Positions 1-9,929 are shown, numbered from the stretch's first letter. The stretch: DNA of 64,000 nt from Chryseobacterium joostei (GCF_003815775.1 NZ_CP033926.1:2480001-2544000), one strand, 5' to 3'. A program made the numbers and translations. The notes: generated by a model not told the origin, from the letters alone.

Positions 1-14
1 AATATACGGAAATA

Positions 15-40
15 AAAAAACCGCTTTTAGGCGGTTTTTT
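15..40. terminator. Bidirectional rho-independent terminator
   Basis: A short CCGC/GCGG stem with an A-run on one side and a T-run on the other works in both directions. On the minus strand it lies about 70 bases past the stop of the small peptide gene at 109-243, and on the plus strand it would end whatever gene lies left of the window. Confidence 0.75.
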
Positions 41-108
41 TATGAATTTTATTCTTTTCTAAAACTAATGTCCTTTCATTATTTCCAGGCACATTATTTA
101 AAATTATG

Positions 109-243
109 TTAAGGACAATCTACCGCATAACACCTTTTTTTAATAGGATCCCAGCAGCCTCCATTAATTGTACACCATTCCGGTGCAGAACCACCTTGAA
201 TATTTTTCAAATTTTGGATTGACAGTTTTTTCAAATTTTTCAT
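109..243 (-). CDS. Small GG-leader (bacteriocin-like) peptide, 44 aa
   Basis: This short open frame encodes a 44-residue peptide. It begins MKNLKKLSIQNLKNIQGG, a leader with a lysine/leucine-rich amphipathic start and a double glycine at residues 17-18. The predicted core of 26 residues has four cysteines (24, 30, 38, 43) and ends in Cys-Pro. Leaders of this kind mark the bacteriocin-like or natural-product GG-leader peptides common in Chryseobacterium, where a C39-peptidase ABC transporter would cut after the GG and export the core. No such transporter or modifying enzyme is visible nearby, so activity is unknown. The four cysteines could form two disulfides. The gene stands alone, with a terminator at 15-40 downstream. 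The peptide at 34702-34836 has the same length, GG position, cysteine number and last two residues. Confidence 0.8.
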   Translation of the reverse strand: MKNLKKLSIQNLKNIQGGSAPEWCTINGGCWDPIKKRCYAVDCP

Positions 244-366
244 ATTATTATTTTTTTTGTGTGATATTAAATATAATAAATAATTATGAAATAGAGATAA
301 ATTTTTAGCTCAACATAAACCTAATATCTTTTTTAATATTCTAGAATAAAAACCTTTGTAAACAAA

Positions 367-388
367 AAAACCGCCCAAAGGCGGTTTT
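367..388. terminator. Rho-independent terminator after susD-like gene
   Basis: A 9-bp stem (AAAACCGCC/GGCGGTTTT) followed on the minus strand by a T-rich tract lies 24 bases past the stop of the SusD-like gene. It also separates the SusCD operon from the GG-peptide gene. Confidence 0.8.
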
Positions 389-411
389 AACTTGCTATAG
401 ATAAATATTAT

Positions 412-1839
412 TTAAAGTTTATCCCAGAACACTTTTGCTCCTTGTACATCTCCATTTACAGAACCCCATTGTTTTACACATGCATTTGCTCTGTTAGCAC
501 CATTTACACTTCCTTCATTAATTGGATAATAAAGTCTTGTAGGTACATCTCTCGTTTCTGGTTTTACAAATACTCTAAAATCTAATCTTCTTGAGAATTC
601 CCATGATTCAAAGCCTCTGTTATGAGTTGCAATCCAAGCTTCATTTCCTATTTTCTGCTTCCATGTTCCTGGCAATGCAGCATAGCTATGAGCTAAAATA
701 TAAGCATCACGATCAATAGCTGATACTCCCCAGAAATCCATTGAAGCTTTAATACCATTGGTGAAATAAGTTGCTGCTGCACCTCCAACACTATAGCCTC
801 TTTCAGCAGCTTCAGCTAACATAAAATTAACTTCTGCAGCATCAAATAGATAAGCATAATTATCTGGCTTCAAAATTTCAGGATTAACATGTGAAAAACT
901 TCCATATACATTTTCAGAACCGTACACACCACCTACATACTGCCCTGACGGAGCTTTTGTAAAATAGCTGGCACGTCTTGGGTCTGATTCTGCGTTCATC
1001 GCATCTAAGTATACATCAGATGGTATAAAGTCATTTCTACCACTAGATACCATTTCTATAAAAATAGGATTAACAAATGGACCTGATGCTGCAAATTTTA
1101 ATCCGATATTATCAGCATTTGTAAGTACTACTCCACTAGCTACAGCACTTTCAACAGTTGATTTTGCCAAAGCATTATCTACATCAGCTAAATTTAAGCC
1201 CAGTCTCAGTTTTGTACTGTTTATAAATGCTTTAATTTTATTTTTATCTCCTCCAAAAATAGCATCACTTGTACCAAAACCTCCAGCAGAAGTACTTGCC
1301 AGTAAAGCAAGAGCTGCATCAGCTCTTTTGATCAAATCAACATAAATTGCTTTCCCATCATCATAGGCTGGGTTTGGATACTGATCAACTTTAATAGACT
1401 GAGAATATGGAACATCTCCATAAGAATCCACCAATATACTGTATGTATATATTTCTAAGGCTTCAATAGTTGCTATTCTACTTGCTTTTAGAGAGGCATC
1501 TGCAATTGTATTGGTTGCTGCTTTTACCTGTTCCAATTTTAATAATTGTGCATACAGAATATTCCAATGATTGTCCGGAACTCTTCTCTTTGGAAGGTTA
1601 TATACTGATTCATCGGTATATTGAGTTTCAGACCATTGCTGTGTAAAGAATCTGAAGATGTTAATATTTACACTTGGGCTGGTCATTTGTGTTACCAATC
1701 CCAATTCTGCCGATGCAAATGTAAATTCCGGGTTTACAGTAGCTGGGTTTTTAGTATCGTCATTTAATGTGGTAATGTCCCTTTCGCATGATATTAAAGC
1801 CATGCTCGCTATAAAAAGGCTTAATATTGTTTTTTTCAT
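412..1839 (-). CDS. SusD/RagB family nutrient-binding outer-membrane lipoprotein
   Basis: This is a 475-residue surface lipoprotein that should cap its partner SusC-like channel and bind the ligand. The N-terminus is a lipoprotein signal ending in the lipobox LISC (cysteine at residue 18). A stretch typical of the SusD-like_2 group follows (NPATVNPEFTFASAELGLV), and the rest has the helical, TPR-like composition of SusD, including the segment DAAEVNFMLAEAAERGY. Its start lies 11 bases after the stop of the SusC-like gene, so the two are co-transcribed, and a terminator follows at 367-388. The substrate cannot be read from the sequence, because no glycoside hydrolase, peptidase or sulfatase gene sits beside the pair. 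Peptide, glycan or another large nutrient are all possible. Confidence 0.92.
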   Translation of the reverse strand: MKKTILSLFIASMALISCERDITTLNDDTKNPATVNPEFTFASAELGLVTQMTSPSVNINIFRFFTQQWSETQYTDESVYNLPKRRVPDNHWNILYAQLLKLEQVKAATNTIADASLKASRIATIEALEIYTYSILVDSYGDVPYSQSIKVDQYPNPAYDDGKAIYVDLIKRADAALALLASTSAGGFGTSDAIFGGDKNKIKAFINSTKLRLGLNLADVDNALAKSTVESAVASGVVLTNADNIGLKFAASGPFVNPIFIEMVSSGRNDFIPSDVYLDAMNAESDPRRASYFTKAPSGQYVGGVYGSENVYGSFSHVNPEILKPDNYAYLFDAAEVNFMLAEAAERGYSVGGAAATYFTNGIKASMDFWGVSAIDRDAYILAHSYAALPGTWKQKIGNEAWIATHNRGFESWEFSRRLDFRVFVKPETRDVPTRLYYPINEGSVNGANRANACVKQWGSVNGDVQGAKVFWDKL

Positions 1840-1850
1840 TTTGACTTCTT

Positions 1851-4800
1851 TTAAAAATTAACAGTAAAGTTAGCACCAATGGTTCTTGTTGTTGGCATTG
1901 CACCAATAGAGTAACCTCTAGAAAGGTTCGCTCCTTGTACACCTGTAGCTGAACCTCCTGTATATCCTGCTTCAGGATCTGCATAAGGTAAATTCTTGTG
2001 AATAATCCATAGGTTTCTACCAAAGACTCCAAACTTCATCCCTTTGATAAAGGTATTGGCATATAAGTTCTTTGGAACATCGAAATATATCGCAGCCTCT
2101 CTTAGCTTAATAAATGAAGCATCATATACAAATTCTTTTGCTGCATAATTTCCTGTACGTAGTAATGATCCAGACATCGTCTTTATTGGAACATTATTCT
2201 GAACATACTGTCCGTTTTGCATTACTACCCCTGGTAATATTGCTCCCGGTTCTCTGATAGCCAATGTTTCTGGATAAATACCTGTATCTGTTCCATACAA
2301 CATATCTCCGGAGAATACGCTTCCTCCTTGTTGTCCATCAATAAGGAAAGTAAATGTAAATGCCTTATAAGTGATACTGTTTCTTACACTCCAAGTATAT
2401 TGTGGCATGATATTACCAAGTACATTGGTTTTTGAAGTTGTGATCATGTATTTCCCTGTATTTGGATCAACAATTCTTTCTCCTTCAGGAGAATACACAT
2501 AATCAGTTCCCCAAATCTGTCCATAAGCTTCACCTGCAGGTGCATTGAAAGTTACATCATTAACAGCTCTTCCTAGCTGTAAGTTTGTCATCCCTTCATT
2601 AAGGCTTAGTACCTTGTTCTTGTTAATAGCCCAGTTCCAGTTCATATCCCATCTGAAGTTTTCGTTCTTCACTGGAACTAAATTTAACTGAACTTCTATC
2701 CCTTTATTCTCCAGCTCACCGGCATTAAACCATTTACTTGTATAACCAGAAGCTCCGGAAATTGGTACTAATAGAATCTGATCTTTTGAATTTGTTTTGT
2801 ATAAACTCACATCAAATCCTACTCTATTGTTAAGGAATCTAGCTTCCATACCCACTTCCACCTCAGTAGATCTTTCAGGCTTCAGGTTAGGATTATTTTT
2901 ATAACTGTTTGGGTCTACAATTGGAATACCATTGTATAAATTTTTGATATTTTGAGTATCTATCAATCTGAAGTTATCGGTAGTTTTACCAACCTGAGCC
3001 CAGTTTCCTCTCACTTTTAAGAAAGAAAGCCAATCTTGATTGATAAGGTTAGATAGCACCACAGATCCTGAGATAGATGGATAAAAATATACATTATTAC
3101 CACTTGGTAAATTTGAAGACTTATCAACACTTCCGGTACCTTCCAAGAAATAAGTATCCTTATATCCTAGGGAAATCTGACCATACGCTCTAGGTAGTGT
3201 AGCAGTAGCAGTAAATTCCTGAGTAGGAACTACCTGTCCCGCAGAATTTCTAAGAGCATATAACCCTGGAACAATTAATCCTGCTCCAGATGGGTCTGGT
3301 TGAGTAGAAGCATCTGTTGTTTCAATAGTATTTCGTCTTAGGGAAGTACCTAGTACGGCTCCTAAGTTGATACCATTATCAAATTTTTTGTTATAGTTAG
3401 CAAATAAATCAAAATTGATTTCATTAGTATACATATTACCTAAGTAATATCCCGAAGATGCATTGGCTTGTGGGTTTAACGTTGATGGTAAACCTGGAAC
3501 AATTCCAAAAGATTCCGGGTGACTGCCTACCGCTTTTCTAACCTCAGTTTTTTGGTAAGCAAAATCAGATGACAACCTTCCTGTTATACTAACTGCATTG
3601 GAAACTTTATAGTTTAACATCCCATACCCAAAGAATCTGGTTCTGTAATCACTTTGGTAATTTTGATAACGATCAAAATAAGGGTTGTTCCAATAGGCTG
3701 GTGCCTGGAAGTTATCCGGGTCGTCATACCCATAAGGGTTCCATGTTATGTTTTGTCCACCTGTCCCAAAATAGGCATCCTTAAGTTGTAAAATATCAAC
3801 ATTGGTTTGCCACCATTGTCTGAAACCTGTAAGAATATTATCGTTGTATCCTGTACTATTTCTACCTACCGTATTCTGCATGGTTAAAGATGAATAAACT
3901 GTCGCAGTAAGTTTATCCGTTACTTTGTAATCAAATTTTGCAGAAATTGTATTCTTCTTTTGCTCAGAATTTGGAAGAACCCCTGTAGTGATAAAGTTAT
4001 TATAGTTTAATAAAATACCTCCGTTTTCATTTCCTTTTTCAATAGTAACTGAGTTTGAAGTAGTTTGTGCACTTTCAAAGAAATCAACCGGCGTATGTTT
4101 TGCCGCTACCCAAGGAGTTGCTTTATGATATCCTGATAATTGTGGATACAATGAGTACCATTGATAAACCATAAGATTTGGATCAAAAGCAGTACCTACA
4201 GAAGCATCGTTACTTGTTCCTACTACCAGATCAAGAACTCCGTCTCCATCCACATCTCTTTTCAAGAAAGTAGAAGCCGGCCCATACCCTGCACCATATT
4301 TATTTTGATATTTAGCAAAAGTAGATCTATCAATTTCTCCGTATTGATATTCTGTAGAAAGGGTAACTCCCCATTCGTCATTTTTTCGGGATTTTCCTTT
4401 TTTTGTAGTAATTACCACAACCCCTGAAGATGCTCTTTCTCCGTATAGAGCAGAAGCTGCCGCTCCTTTTAGTACGTTAACACTTTCAATATCATTGGGG
4501 TTTAAATCAGAAATCGAGTTACCTCCGTCAAAAATAGTATAAGCGCCAGAAATCGTGCTGTTATTGTTATTAATCGGAACACCGTCTACCACAAAAAGAG
4601 CCTGGTTATTTCCTCCAATGGACTTCATCCCTCTAATTACAACACTGGAAGCTCCACCGAAGTTTGTGCTTGTGACAACCTGAACACCTGCTGCCTTACC
4701 AGCCATTTGACTGGAAATGTTACCAGTATTAGCTCCTTCTCTCAAAACATCTCCTTTAATTTCCTGAGATGCATATCCAAGTGCTTTCTTTTCTCTTTTA

Positions 4801-4931
4801 ATTCCGAGTGCAGTTACTACCACGCCCTCGATTTCTTTTGTTTTAAGTGTATCCTTCTTTTCTTGAGCATTAGCTACAGCAATAGAAGAAGACAATACTA
4901 AAACAAGAAGACCTGTTGTTAGTTTCTTCAT
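1851..4931 (-). CDS. SusC/RagA family TonB-linked outer-membrane protein
   Basis: This 1026-residue protein is the 22-strand outer-membrane channel of a SusCD pair and uses TonB energy to import the ligand bound by its SusD partner. A signal peptide ends near residue 22 (VANAQ). A TonB-box-like segment follows (EIEGVVVTALGIKREKKALG), and then a plug with FVVDGVPI and the sequence SGVVVITTKKGK typical of SusC. The C-terminus ends in the aromatic GANFTVNF, as expected for a beta-barrel. It lacks the N-terminal carboxypeptidase-regulatory-like domain that many SusC proteins carry, which is common in the short Chryseobacterium type. It is the first gene of a two-gene operon. No sigma/anti-sigma pair is adjacent, so control by such a pair in cis is unlikely. 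Confidence 0.95.
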   Translation of the reverse strand: MKKLTTGLLVLVLSSSIAVANAQEKKDTLKTKEIEGVVVTALGIKREKKALGYASQEIKGDVLREGANTGNISSQMAGKAAGVQVVTSTNFGGASSVVIRGMKSIGGNNQALFVVDGVPINNNNSTISGAYTIFDGGNSISDLNPNDIESVNVLKGAAASALYGERASSGVVVITTKKGKSRKNDEWGVTLSTEYQYGEIDRSTFAKYQNKYGAGYGPASTFLKRDVDGDGVLDLVVGTSNDASVGTAFDPNLMVYQWYSLYPQLSGYHKATPWVAAKHTPVDFFESAQTTSNSVTIEKGNENGGILLNYNNFITTGVLPNSEQKKNTISAKFDYKVTDKLTATVYSSLTMQNTVGRNSTGYNDNILTGFRQWWQTNVDILQLKDAYFGTGGQNITWNPYGYDDPDNFQAPAYWNNPYFDRYQNYQSDYRTRFFGYGMLNYKVSNAVSITGRLSSDFAYQKTEVRKAVGSHPESFGIVPGLPSTLNPQANASSGYYLGNMYTNEINFDLFANYNKKFDNGINLGAVLGTSLRRNTIETTDASTQPDPSGAGLIVPGLYALRNSAGQVVPTQEFTATATLPRAYGQISLGYKDTYFLEGTGSVDKSSNLPSGNNVYFYPSISGSVVLSNLINQDWLSFLKVRGNWAQVGKTTDNFRLIDTQNIKNLYNGIPIVDPNSYKNNPNLKPERSTEVEVGMEARFLNNRVGFDVSLYKTNSKDQILLVPISGASGYTSKWFNAGELENKGIEVQLNLVPVKNENFRWDMNWNWAINKNKVLSLNEGMTNLQLGRAVNDVTFNAPAGEAYGQIWGTDYVYSPEGERIVDPNTGKYMITTSKTNVLGNIMPQYTWSVRNSITYKAFTFTFLIDGQQGGSVFSGDMLYGTDTGIYPETLAIREPGAILPGVVMQNGQYVQNNVPIKTMSGSLLRTGNYAAKEFVYDASFIKLREAAIYFDVPKNLYANTFIKGMKFGVFGRNLWIIHKNLPYADPEAGYTGGSATGVQGANLSRGYSIGAMPTTRTIGANFTVNF

Positions 4932-5562
4932 ATCAAATTAATTTTGTACCCTACAAATTTGTAAAACTTTCTCAACAACACAAAGGAATTTTTAAAAAAA
5001 ATACAAACTATTCAATAATCATTAATAAAAACAATGAATAAATTATTAAATTAAGTTAAAAAAACTGTTTTTAACAAAAACAAAAAAAATTAATCGATAT
5101 TTTTTTTCATAAACATCAACAACATCAATTATCGACACCATCTATCAAGATTCATTCTAAACAACCTAATAACAATCTGGTTTACAATAATATAAATCAC
5201 ATTTATTGGAATAAAATACATCATTTATGAAAACATACCATGTAACACATAGTTTTTTGCAACGGAGAAAAGGGAAAGAAAAAGCTCTATAGACGGTGAC
5301 TAACAAATTATAATCGTAACAAAAAAACAGAAAATATATGAATATCTTAATATAATAAGACCATCAATATGACCTATCTAAAAAAAACATATTGGCATTC
5401 AAAATTCTTGATAATAACCAATCATAAAAAGTAGAATTATTATTAAAAACCACCAATATGGCCGTTAAATAGTCTTACCTACTTATAGATTTATAAGGTA
5501 AAAAAGATAGGGCAATTACATTTGTTTTTCTTTAATTTTACCCTTTTATATTACGCATAAAC
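4932..5562. other. Long AT-rich intergenic region between divergent susC-like gene and rnhB
   Basis: This 630-base stretch should hold the promoters of the SusC-like operon (minus) and rnhB (plus). A minus-strand TTCCTTTG at 4981-4988 with TTTG at 5004-5007 resembles a Bacteroidota promoter, but the spacing is short. No protein-like frame, strong hairpin or repeat was recognised in the middle part. Confidence 0.5.
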
Positions 5563-6147
5563 ATGGAATTATTACAAAAGTGGACGGATACCTACATTGA
5601 AGCAGGATGTGATGAGGTAGGAAGAGGCTGTTTAAGTGGGCCGGTTGTGGCCGCAGCTGTTATTTTAGATGATAATTTTCAACAGAACTTGGTGAATGAT
5701 TCAAAAAAATTAACCTTTAAAACCAGGATGGAGCTGGATAGCTATATCAAGGATAATGTAAAATGCTACGCCATTGCAGAATTACCTCCTGCATTCATTG
5801 ATGAACACAATATCCTTAATGCTAGTATTCATGCCATGCATCGTGCACTGGACCAGTTAACAATAACACCTGAGCTTATTTTAGTGGACGGAAATAAATT
5901 CCATCCCTACAATTATATTCCTCATCAATGTATTATTAAAGGGGACTCAAAAGTGTTATCTATAGCTGCTGCATCTATTCTTGCAAAAAACTATAGGGAT
6001 AAACTCATGATTGAACTTCATGAAGAATTCCCTGAATATGGATGGAATACCAATTTTGGGTACGCCACAAAAAAACACCAGGAAGCCCTTATCAAGCATG
6101 GGCCCACCATACACCACAGACAGTCTTTCAGGCTTAAATATGATTAA
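5563..6147 (+). CDS. rnhB: Ribonuclease HII
   Basis: RNase HII (194 residues, normal length) cleaves the RNA strand of RNA/DNA hybrids and removes single ribonucleotides from DNA. The acidic site is visible: the Asp-Glu pair in CDEVGRGCLSGPVVAAAV near residues 17-18, the DSKKL motif, an Asp in ILVDGN and the conserved SIAAASILAK segment. It is monocistronic. A strong hairpin at 6190-6220 separates it from the convergent yidC gene. Upstream, TTTG at 5521 and TACCCTTT near 5539 are weak promoter candidates. Confidence 0.97.
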   Translation: MELLQKWTDTYIEAGCDEVGRGCLSGPVVAAAVILDDNFQQNLVNDSKKLTFKTRMELDSYIKDNVKCYAIAELPPAFIDEHNILNASIHAMHRALDQLTITPELILVDGNKFHPYNYIPHQCIIKGDSKVLSIAAASILAKNYRDKLMIELHEEFPEYGWNTNFGYATKKHQEALIKHGPTIHHRQSFRLKYD

Positions 6148-6189
6148 GAAACGATGATACTCTTAAAGTTTTAGAGTGTATTCAAATAA

Positions 6190-6220
6190 AAAAAGAGAAG
6201 CAAAATTGCTTCTCTTTTTT
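6190..6220. terminator. Bidirectional terminator between rnhB and yidC
   Basis: A perfect stem (AAAAAGAGAAGCAA/TTGCTTCTCTTTTT) with A and T runs on both sides lies between the convergent stops of rnhB and yidC and can serve both. Confidence 0.9.
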
Positions 6221-6230
6221 GTATGATAGA

Positions 6231-8030
6231 TTATTTCTTTCTATTTTTTTGTTGCTCCTGAGCCTGTTGTTGCTGTTGAGCTTTTTCCATCATTTCTCTC
6301 ATTCGTTTCTGGAACTTACCTTCAGTCTTAGGCTTTTCCTTATTACTCTGAATCTGTGCATGGATTTTCTTTTCATCCAGAATCACATATTTAATAACAA
6401 GGATAATTAAGATGTTAATCGCATTCGAAACAAAATAATACCAAGAAAGACCTGATGCCGAAGTATTTAAGAAGAATAGGAATGTAATCGGGAAGATATA
6501 CATTAACACTTTCATGTTTGGCATTCCTTCTTGCTGTGGCTGCTGCATGTTTCCTGAAGTCATTACTGTATAAATAAGGATAACAATAGTACATGCCAGA
6601 GCAAAAATACTTAAGTGATCTCCAAGGAAAGGAACTTTAAATGGTAATTTGATCAAGTCGTCATAAGCAGTTAAGTCTTTTGCAAACCAGAATCCTTGTC
6701 CTCTCAGGTCTATAAAGTTCGGGAAGAAACGGAATAATGCATAGAAGATCGGAATCTGAACCAAAGCAGGGAAACATCCAGCCAACTGATTAACACCAGC
6801 CTTTCTGTAAACTTCCATGGTAGCCTGCTGCTTCTTCATTGGATCAGCATCCTTGAACTTAGCGTTCACCTCATCAATTTCCGGACGAATCACTTTCATC
6901 ATTGCACTTAGCTTATGCTGCTTGTACATAATAGGTGAAAGAATTAATTTCACAATGATTGTCATTAGGAAAATTACCCAACCTGCGGTTAGTCCCCAAT
7001 CCGCGATAAGGTTATACATCGGCATAAAGAAACCACGGTTCATCCACCCGATGAATGACCATCCTAATGGAAGAATCTCATCAAAGTTTTTATCGTAAGA
7101 TTTCAATAATTTCAAGTCTAACGGCATAAAGTACCAAGTAAAGTCTTGATTCAATTCACTTCCTGTCATTTGAACGAAACCTTCATAGTTTAGTTTTTTC
7201 AGGTACTCACCTTCTTCAACATTCTCCTGGTTTCCTTTACTTTGAGTAAATCCGTTCTTAGCTTCAATAACAGAAGTAAAGAACTGTTGTTTTACCCCAA
7301 TCCAGTTAAGTGTCTCTTTTTCCTCCTCCATGGTTGTTCTTCCGTCATAATCATAATCTTTATAATTATTGAAAGCATAAGAGAATTCTGAGTGAGACTG
7401 CTCCTGAGCTCTACCTTTTTCTAGGTTTCTTACACTGTAATCCCAGATAAAATCTGCTTTGTTATCAGAAGTAATATTGGCTAAGCCTTGGGTTCTTACC
7501 TTAAAATCTAATGTATATTTATCCAATAAAGTATAAATAAACTGAATAACAGCACCATTATAATTTGCTGTCATGGTTACTGCATTTCCGTTAACAGAAG
7601 GTGAGAAAACTAAGTTCTTAGTATTAACAACTTTTCCTGTTTTGTCCTTAAACTGGAAACCGTAGTTTGAATTATTTTTATTGATCAGATAAAGCGGAAG
7701 ATCTGCCTGATCTGTTTTGTGATCATATGCTTTATATTCAGAAAGCTGAACTTTAGAAACCTGACCTCCTAAACTAGAGAATTCAATATTCAATTCTTTG
7801 TTTGACAAATTCGCTGTCTGAATGGAGCCAGGAGTTACATTTGGATTGATATTGGTTGCCTGAGTTTGTTTTACGGCATTTTTTACCTGTTCCGTTTTTT
7901 GCTGCTGAGCTTTCAACTCCTCTTCTTTTGCCTGTTTGTTCTGGAAATAGAACATAAAGCCAAAGAGAACCAGGCATAAAACCGCGAAACTAATCATCTG
8001 CTTCTTATCGATTCCGTTGTTTTGTTGCAT
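6231..8030 (-). CDS. yidC: Membrane protein insertase YidC
   Basis: YidC (599 residues) inserts and folds inner-membrane proteins, alone or with SecYEG. The layout is that of Gram-negative YidC: one N-terminal transmembrane segment (about residues 11-29), a large periplasmic beta-domain up to about residue 340, then the conserved five-helix insertase core, where WGLTAGWVIFLMTIIVKLILS, YKQHKLSAMMKVIRPE and the GCFPALVQIPIFYALF segment are typical. The C-terminal tail is basic and very rich in Gln and Lys, consistent with ribosome contact. It lies downstream of pyrG on the same strand with a 178-base gap that contains a hairpin, so it probably has its own promoter. Confidence 0.97.
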   Translation of the reverse strand: MQQNNGIDKKQMISFAVLCLVLFGFMFYFQNKQAKEEELKAQQQKTEQVKNAVKQTQATNINPNVTPGSIQTANLSNKELNIEFSSLGGQVSKVQLSEYKAYDHKTDQADLPLYLINKNNSNYGFQFKDKTGKVVNTKNLVFSPSVNGNAVTMTANYNGAVIQFIYTLLDKYTLDFKVRTQGLANITSDNKADFIWDYSVRNLEKGRAQEQSHSEFSYAFNNYKDYDYDGRTTMEEEKETLNWIGVKQQFFTSVIEAKNGFTQSKGNQENVEEGEYLKKLNYEGFVQMTGSELNQDFTWYFMPLDLKLLKSYDKNFDEILPLGWSFIGWMNRGFFMPMYNLIADWGLTAGWVIFLMTIIVKLILSPIMYKQHKLSAMMKVIRPEIDEVNAKFKDADPMKKQQATMEVYRKAGVNQLAGCFPALVQIPIFYALFRFFPNFIDLRGQGFWFAKDLTAYDDLIKLPFKVPFLGDHLSIFALACTIVILIYTVMTSGNMQQPQQEGMPNMKVLMYIFPITFLFFLNTSASGLSWYYFVSNAINILIILVIKYVILDEKKIHAQIQSNKEKPKTEGKFQKRMREMMEKAQQQQQAQEQQKNRKK

Positions 8031-8147
8031 TTTATTTTATATTAAAATTTTAAATTTAAAATGTACGTACTAGCATACGTAATTTGAGCTGACAAAAATA
8101 CTGTTTTTTTATCAAAACTCTATGCTTTACTATGTTACTATATAACA

Positions 8148-8177
8148 AACTCAAGCTGAGAATAATCAGCCTGAGTT
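8148..8177 (-). terminator. Probable pyrG terminator
   Basis: A 12-bp hairpin with one mismatch lies just past the pyrG stop, followed on the minus strand by a short T-rich tract (GAGTTTGTTATATAG). The U-run is modest, so some read-through into yidC is possible. Confidence 0.55.
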
Positions 8178-8208
8178 TATTAGTAGACGTTTATAATAAA
8201 AAATTACC

Positions 8209-9816
8209 TTATTTCTTTTCGCAAGCCTTAATAAAAGCTCTGAATAAAGGATGTGGCGTAGCTACCGTACTCTTATATTCCGGGTGATACTGAACACCTA
8301 CATAGAACGGATGATCAGGTAGTTCTAAAGCCTCTACCAGTCCTGTTTCAGGGTTTGTACCTGTAGCAAGGAAACCATTCTTTTCAAATTCCTGAAGATA
8401 ATCACTGTTGAATTCATAACGGTGACGGTGTCTTTCAGAAATATTTTTGCTTCCGTAGATATCAAATAATTTAGAACCATTTTTCAGGGTACATTTCCAA
8501 GCACCAAGACGCATTGTTCCTCCTTTATCAATTACATTTTTCTGCTCTTCCATTAATGAAATTACAGGATCAGGAGTTGCTGTATCAAATTCCACTGAGT
8601 TTGCTTTTGTATGTCCTAAAACATTTCTAGCAAATTCAATCGTCATGATCTGCATCCCTAAACAAATTCCCAACATCGGAATTTTATTTTCTCTGGCGTA
8701 TTTTGCAGTAAGAACTTTTCCTTCAATTCCTCTGTCTCCGAAGCCTGGAGCAACAAGGATACCATTTACACCTTTCAGTACGTCCTTAATATTATCTTCT
8801 GTAATATCACCACTGTATACCCATCTTACCTTTACTTCAGTTTCAAGGTCTGCCCCAGCATGCTTAAATGCCTCAGCGATAGAAATATACGAATCCTGAA
8901 GAGAAACATATTTTCCAACCAATGCAATTTCAACGGTTTTCTTAGGGTTCTGGAATTTCTTAAGGAAACTCTTCCAATCCTTAAGATCAGCAACTTTATC
9001 ACTTTTCAGATCCAGTTCTTTCAATACTACATCATCAAAGTTTTGTTTCTGAAGATACATTGGAACTTCATAGATTGTTTCAAGATCTTTACATTCAATA
9101 ACATTTTCTAAAGCTACGTTACAGAACTGAGCCAGTTTTGCTCTCTGATCTTTTGGAATTTTATGTTCTGTTCTACAAACCAACACATCAGCCATAATTC
9201 CGCTTTCCATCAATTGACGAACGGAATGCTGTGATGGTTTTGTTTTTAATTCTCCACTTGAAGCCAAATATGGCAATAATGTTAGGTGAATAACCATAGA
9301 ATTTTTCTCTCCCAGCTCCCATTTCAACTGACGAACAGTTTCAATATAAGGTAAAGATTCAATATCTCCGACAGTTCCTCCGATCTCAGTAATAATGATA
9401 TCGTAGTTCTGCTTGGAAAGCATTTTAATTCTACGTTTGATTTCGTTAGTAATATGAGGAATTACCTGAACTGTTTTTCCAAGGAAGTCTCCTTTTCTTT
9501 CTTTTTCAATTACAGTCTGGTAGATTTTTCCTGTAGTAACATTATTATTTTGGGATGTAGGAGCATCAAGATAACGCTCATAGTGGCCTAAATCCAGATC
9601 CGTCTCCGCACCATCTTCAGTCACGTAGCACTCTCCGTGCTCATAAGGATTCAATGTTCCCGGGTCGATATTGATATAAGGATCAAGTTTTTGGATCGTT
9701 ACGTTAAAACCGCGTGATTTTAGCAATAGTCCCAGAGAAGCAGACACGATTCCTTTTCCCAAAGATGAAGTTACACCTCCTGTCACAAAGATGTACTTTG
9801 TATTCTTTTTACTCAT
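8209..9816 (-). CDS. pyrG: CTP synthase (glutamine-hydrolysing)
   Basis: CTP synthase (535 residues from the chosen start) amidates UTP to CTP using glutamine and ATP. The N-terminal synthase domain starts with KYIFVTGGVTSSLGKGI (P-loop) and contains DPYINIDPGTLNPYEHGE. The C-terminal class I glutamine amidotransferase domain shows the nucleophile cysteine in LGICLGMQ and the His/Glu pair in YHPEYKS. A longer frame opens 25 codons upstream. The start at 9816 is preferred because it begins the conserved domain and because a near-perfect promoter (TTG, 20 bases, TAACTTTG at 9832-9862) lies within the longer reading, leaving a 5' leader of only about ten bases. Confidence 0.97.
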   Translation of the reverse strand: MSKKNTKYIFVTGGVTSSLGKGIVSASLGLLLKSRGFNVTIQKLDPYINIDPGTLNPYEHGECYVTEDGAETDLDLGHYERYLDAPTSQNNNVTTGKIYQTVIEKERKGDFLGKTVQVIPHITNEIKRRIKMLSKQNYDIIITEIGGTVGDIESLPYIETVRQLKWELGEKNSMVIHLTLLPYLASSGELKTKPSQHSVRQLMESGIMADVLVCRTEHKIPKDQRAKLAQFCNVALENVIECKDLETIYEVPMYLQKQNFDDVVLKELDLKSDKVADLKDWKSFLKKFQNPKKTVEIALVGKYVSLQDSYISIAEAFKHAGADLETEVKVRWVYSGDITEDNIKDVLKGVNGILVAPGFGDRGIEGKVLTAKYARENKIPMLGICLGMQIMTIEFARNVLGHTKANSVEFDTATPDPVISLMEEQKNVIDKGGTMRLGAWKCTLKNGSKLFDIYGSKNISERHRHRYEFNSDYLQEFEKNGFLATGTNPETGLVEALELPDHPFYVGVQYHPEYKSTVATPHPLFRAFIKACEKK

Positions 9817-9831
9817 TAGATTAGGTTTGTG

Positions 9832-9862
9832 CAAAGTTATGGGAAAAAGAAACACAAAGCAA
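9832..9862 (-). promoter_or_regulatory. Predicted pyrG promoter
   Basis: On the minus strand TTG (9862-9860) is followed after 20 bases by TAACTTTG (9839-9832). This matches the flavobacterial consensus TTG-N17-23-TAnnTTTG. Transcription would start near 9825, just before the pyrG ATG at 9816. Confidence 0.7.
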
Positions 9863-9929
9863 TCTTTTAGGTTTTGAAAATGAGAAAACATGCTTCAAAC
9901 AATTATAAAACCAGATTAAAATTTTTATC

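Noticed and set aside
8062..8081. TACGTA repeated twice upstream of yidC
   Set aside because: It consists of two short self-palindromic hexamers six bases apart, with no dyad between them and no link to a recognised promoter; chance is likely.
9817..9891. N-terminal extension of pyrG by 25 codons
   Set aside because: It would contain the promoter and adds residues that no CTP synthase has before the conserved KYIFVTGG block.
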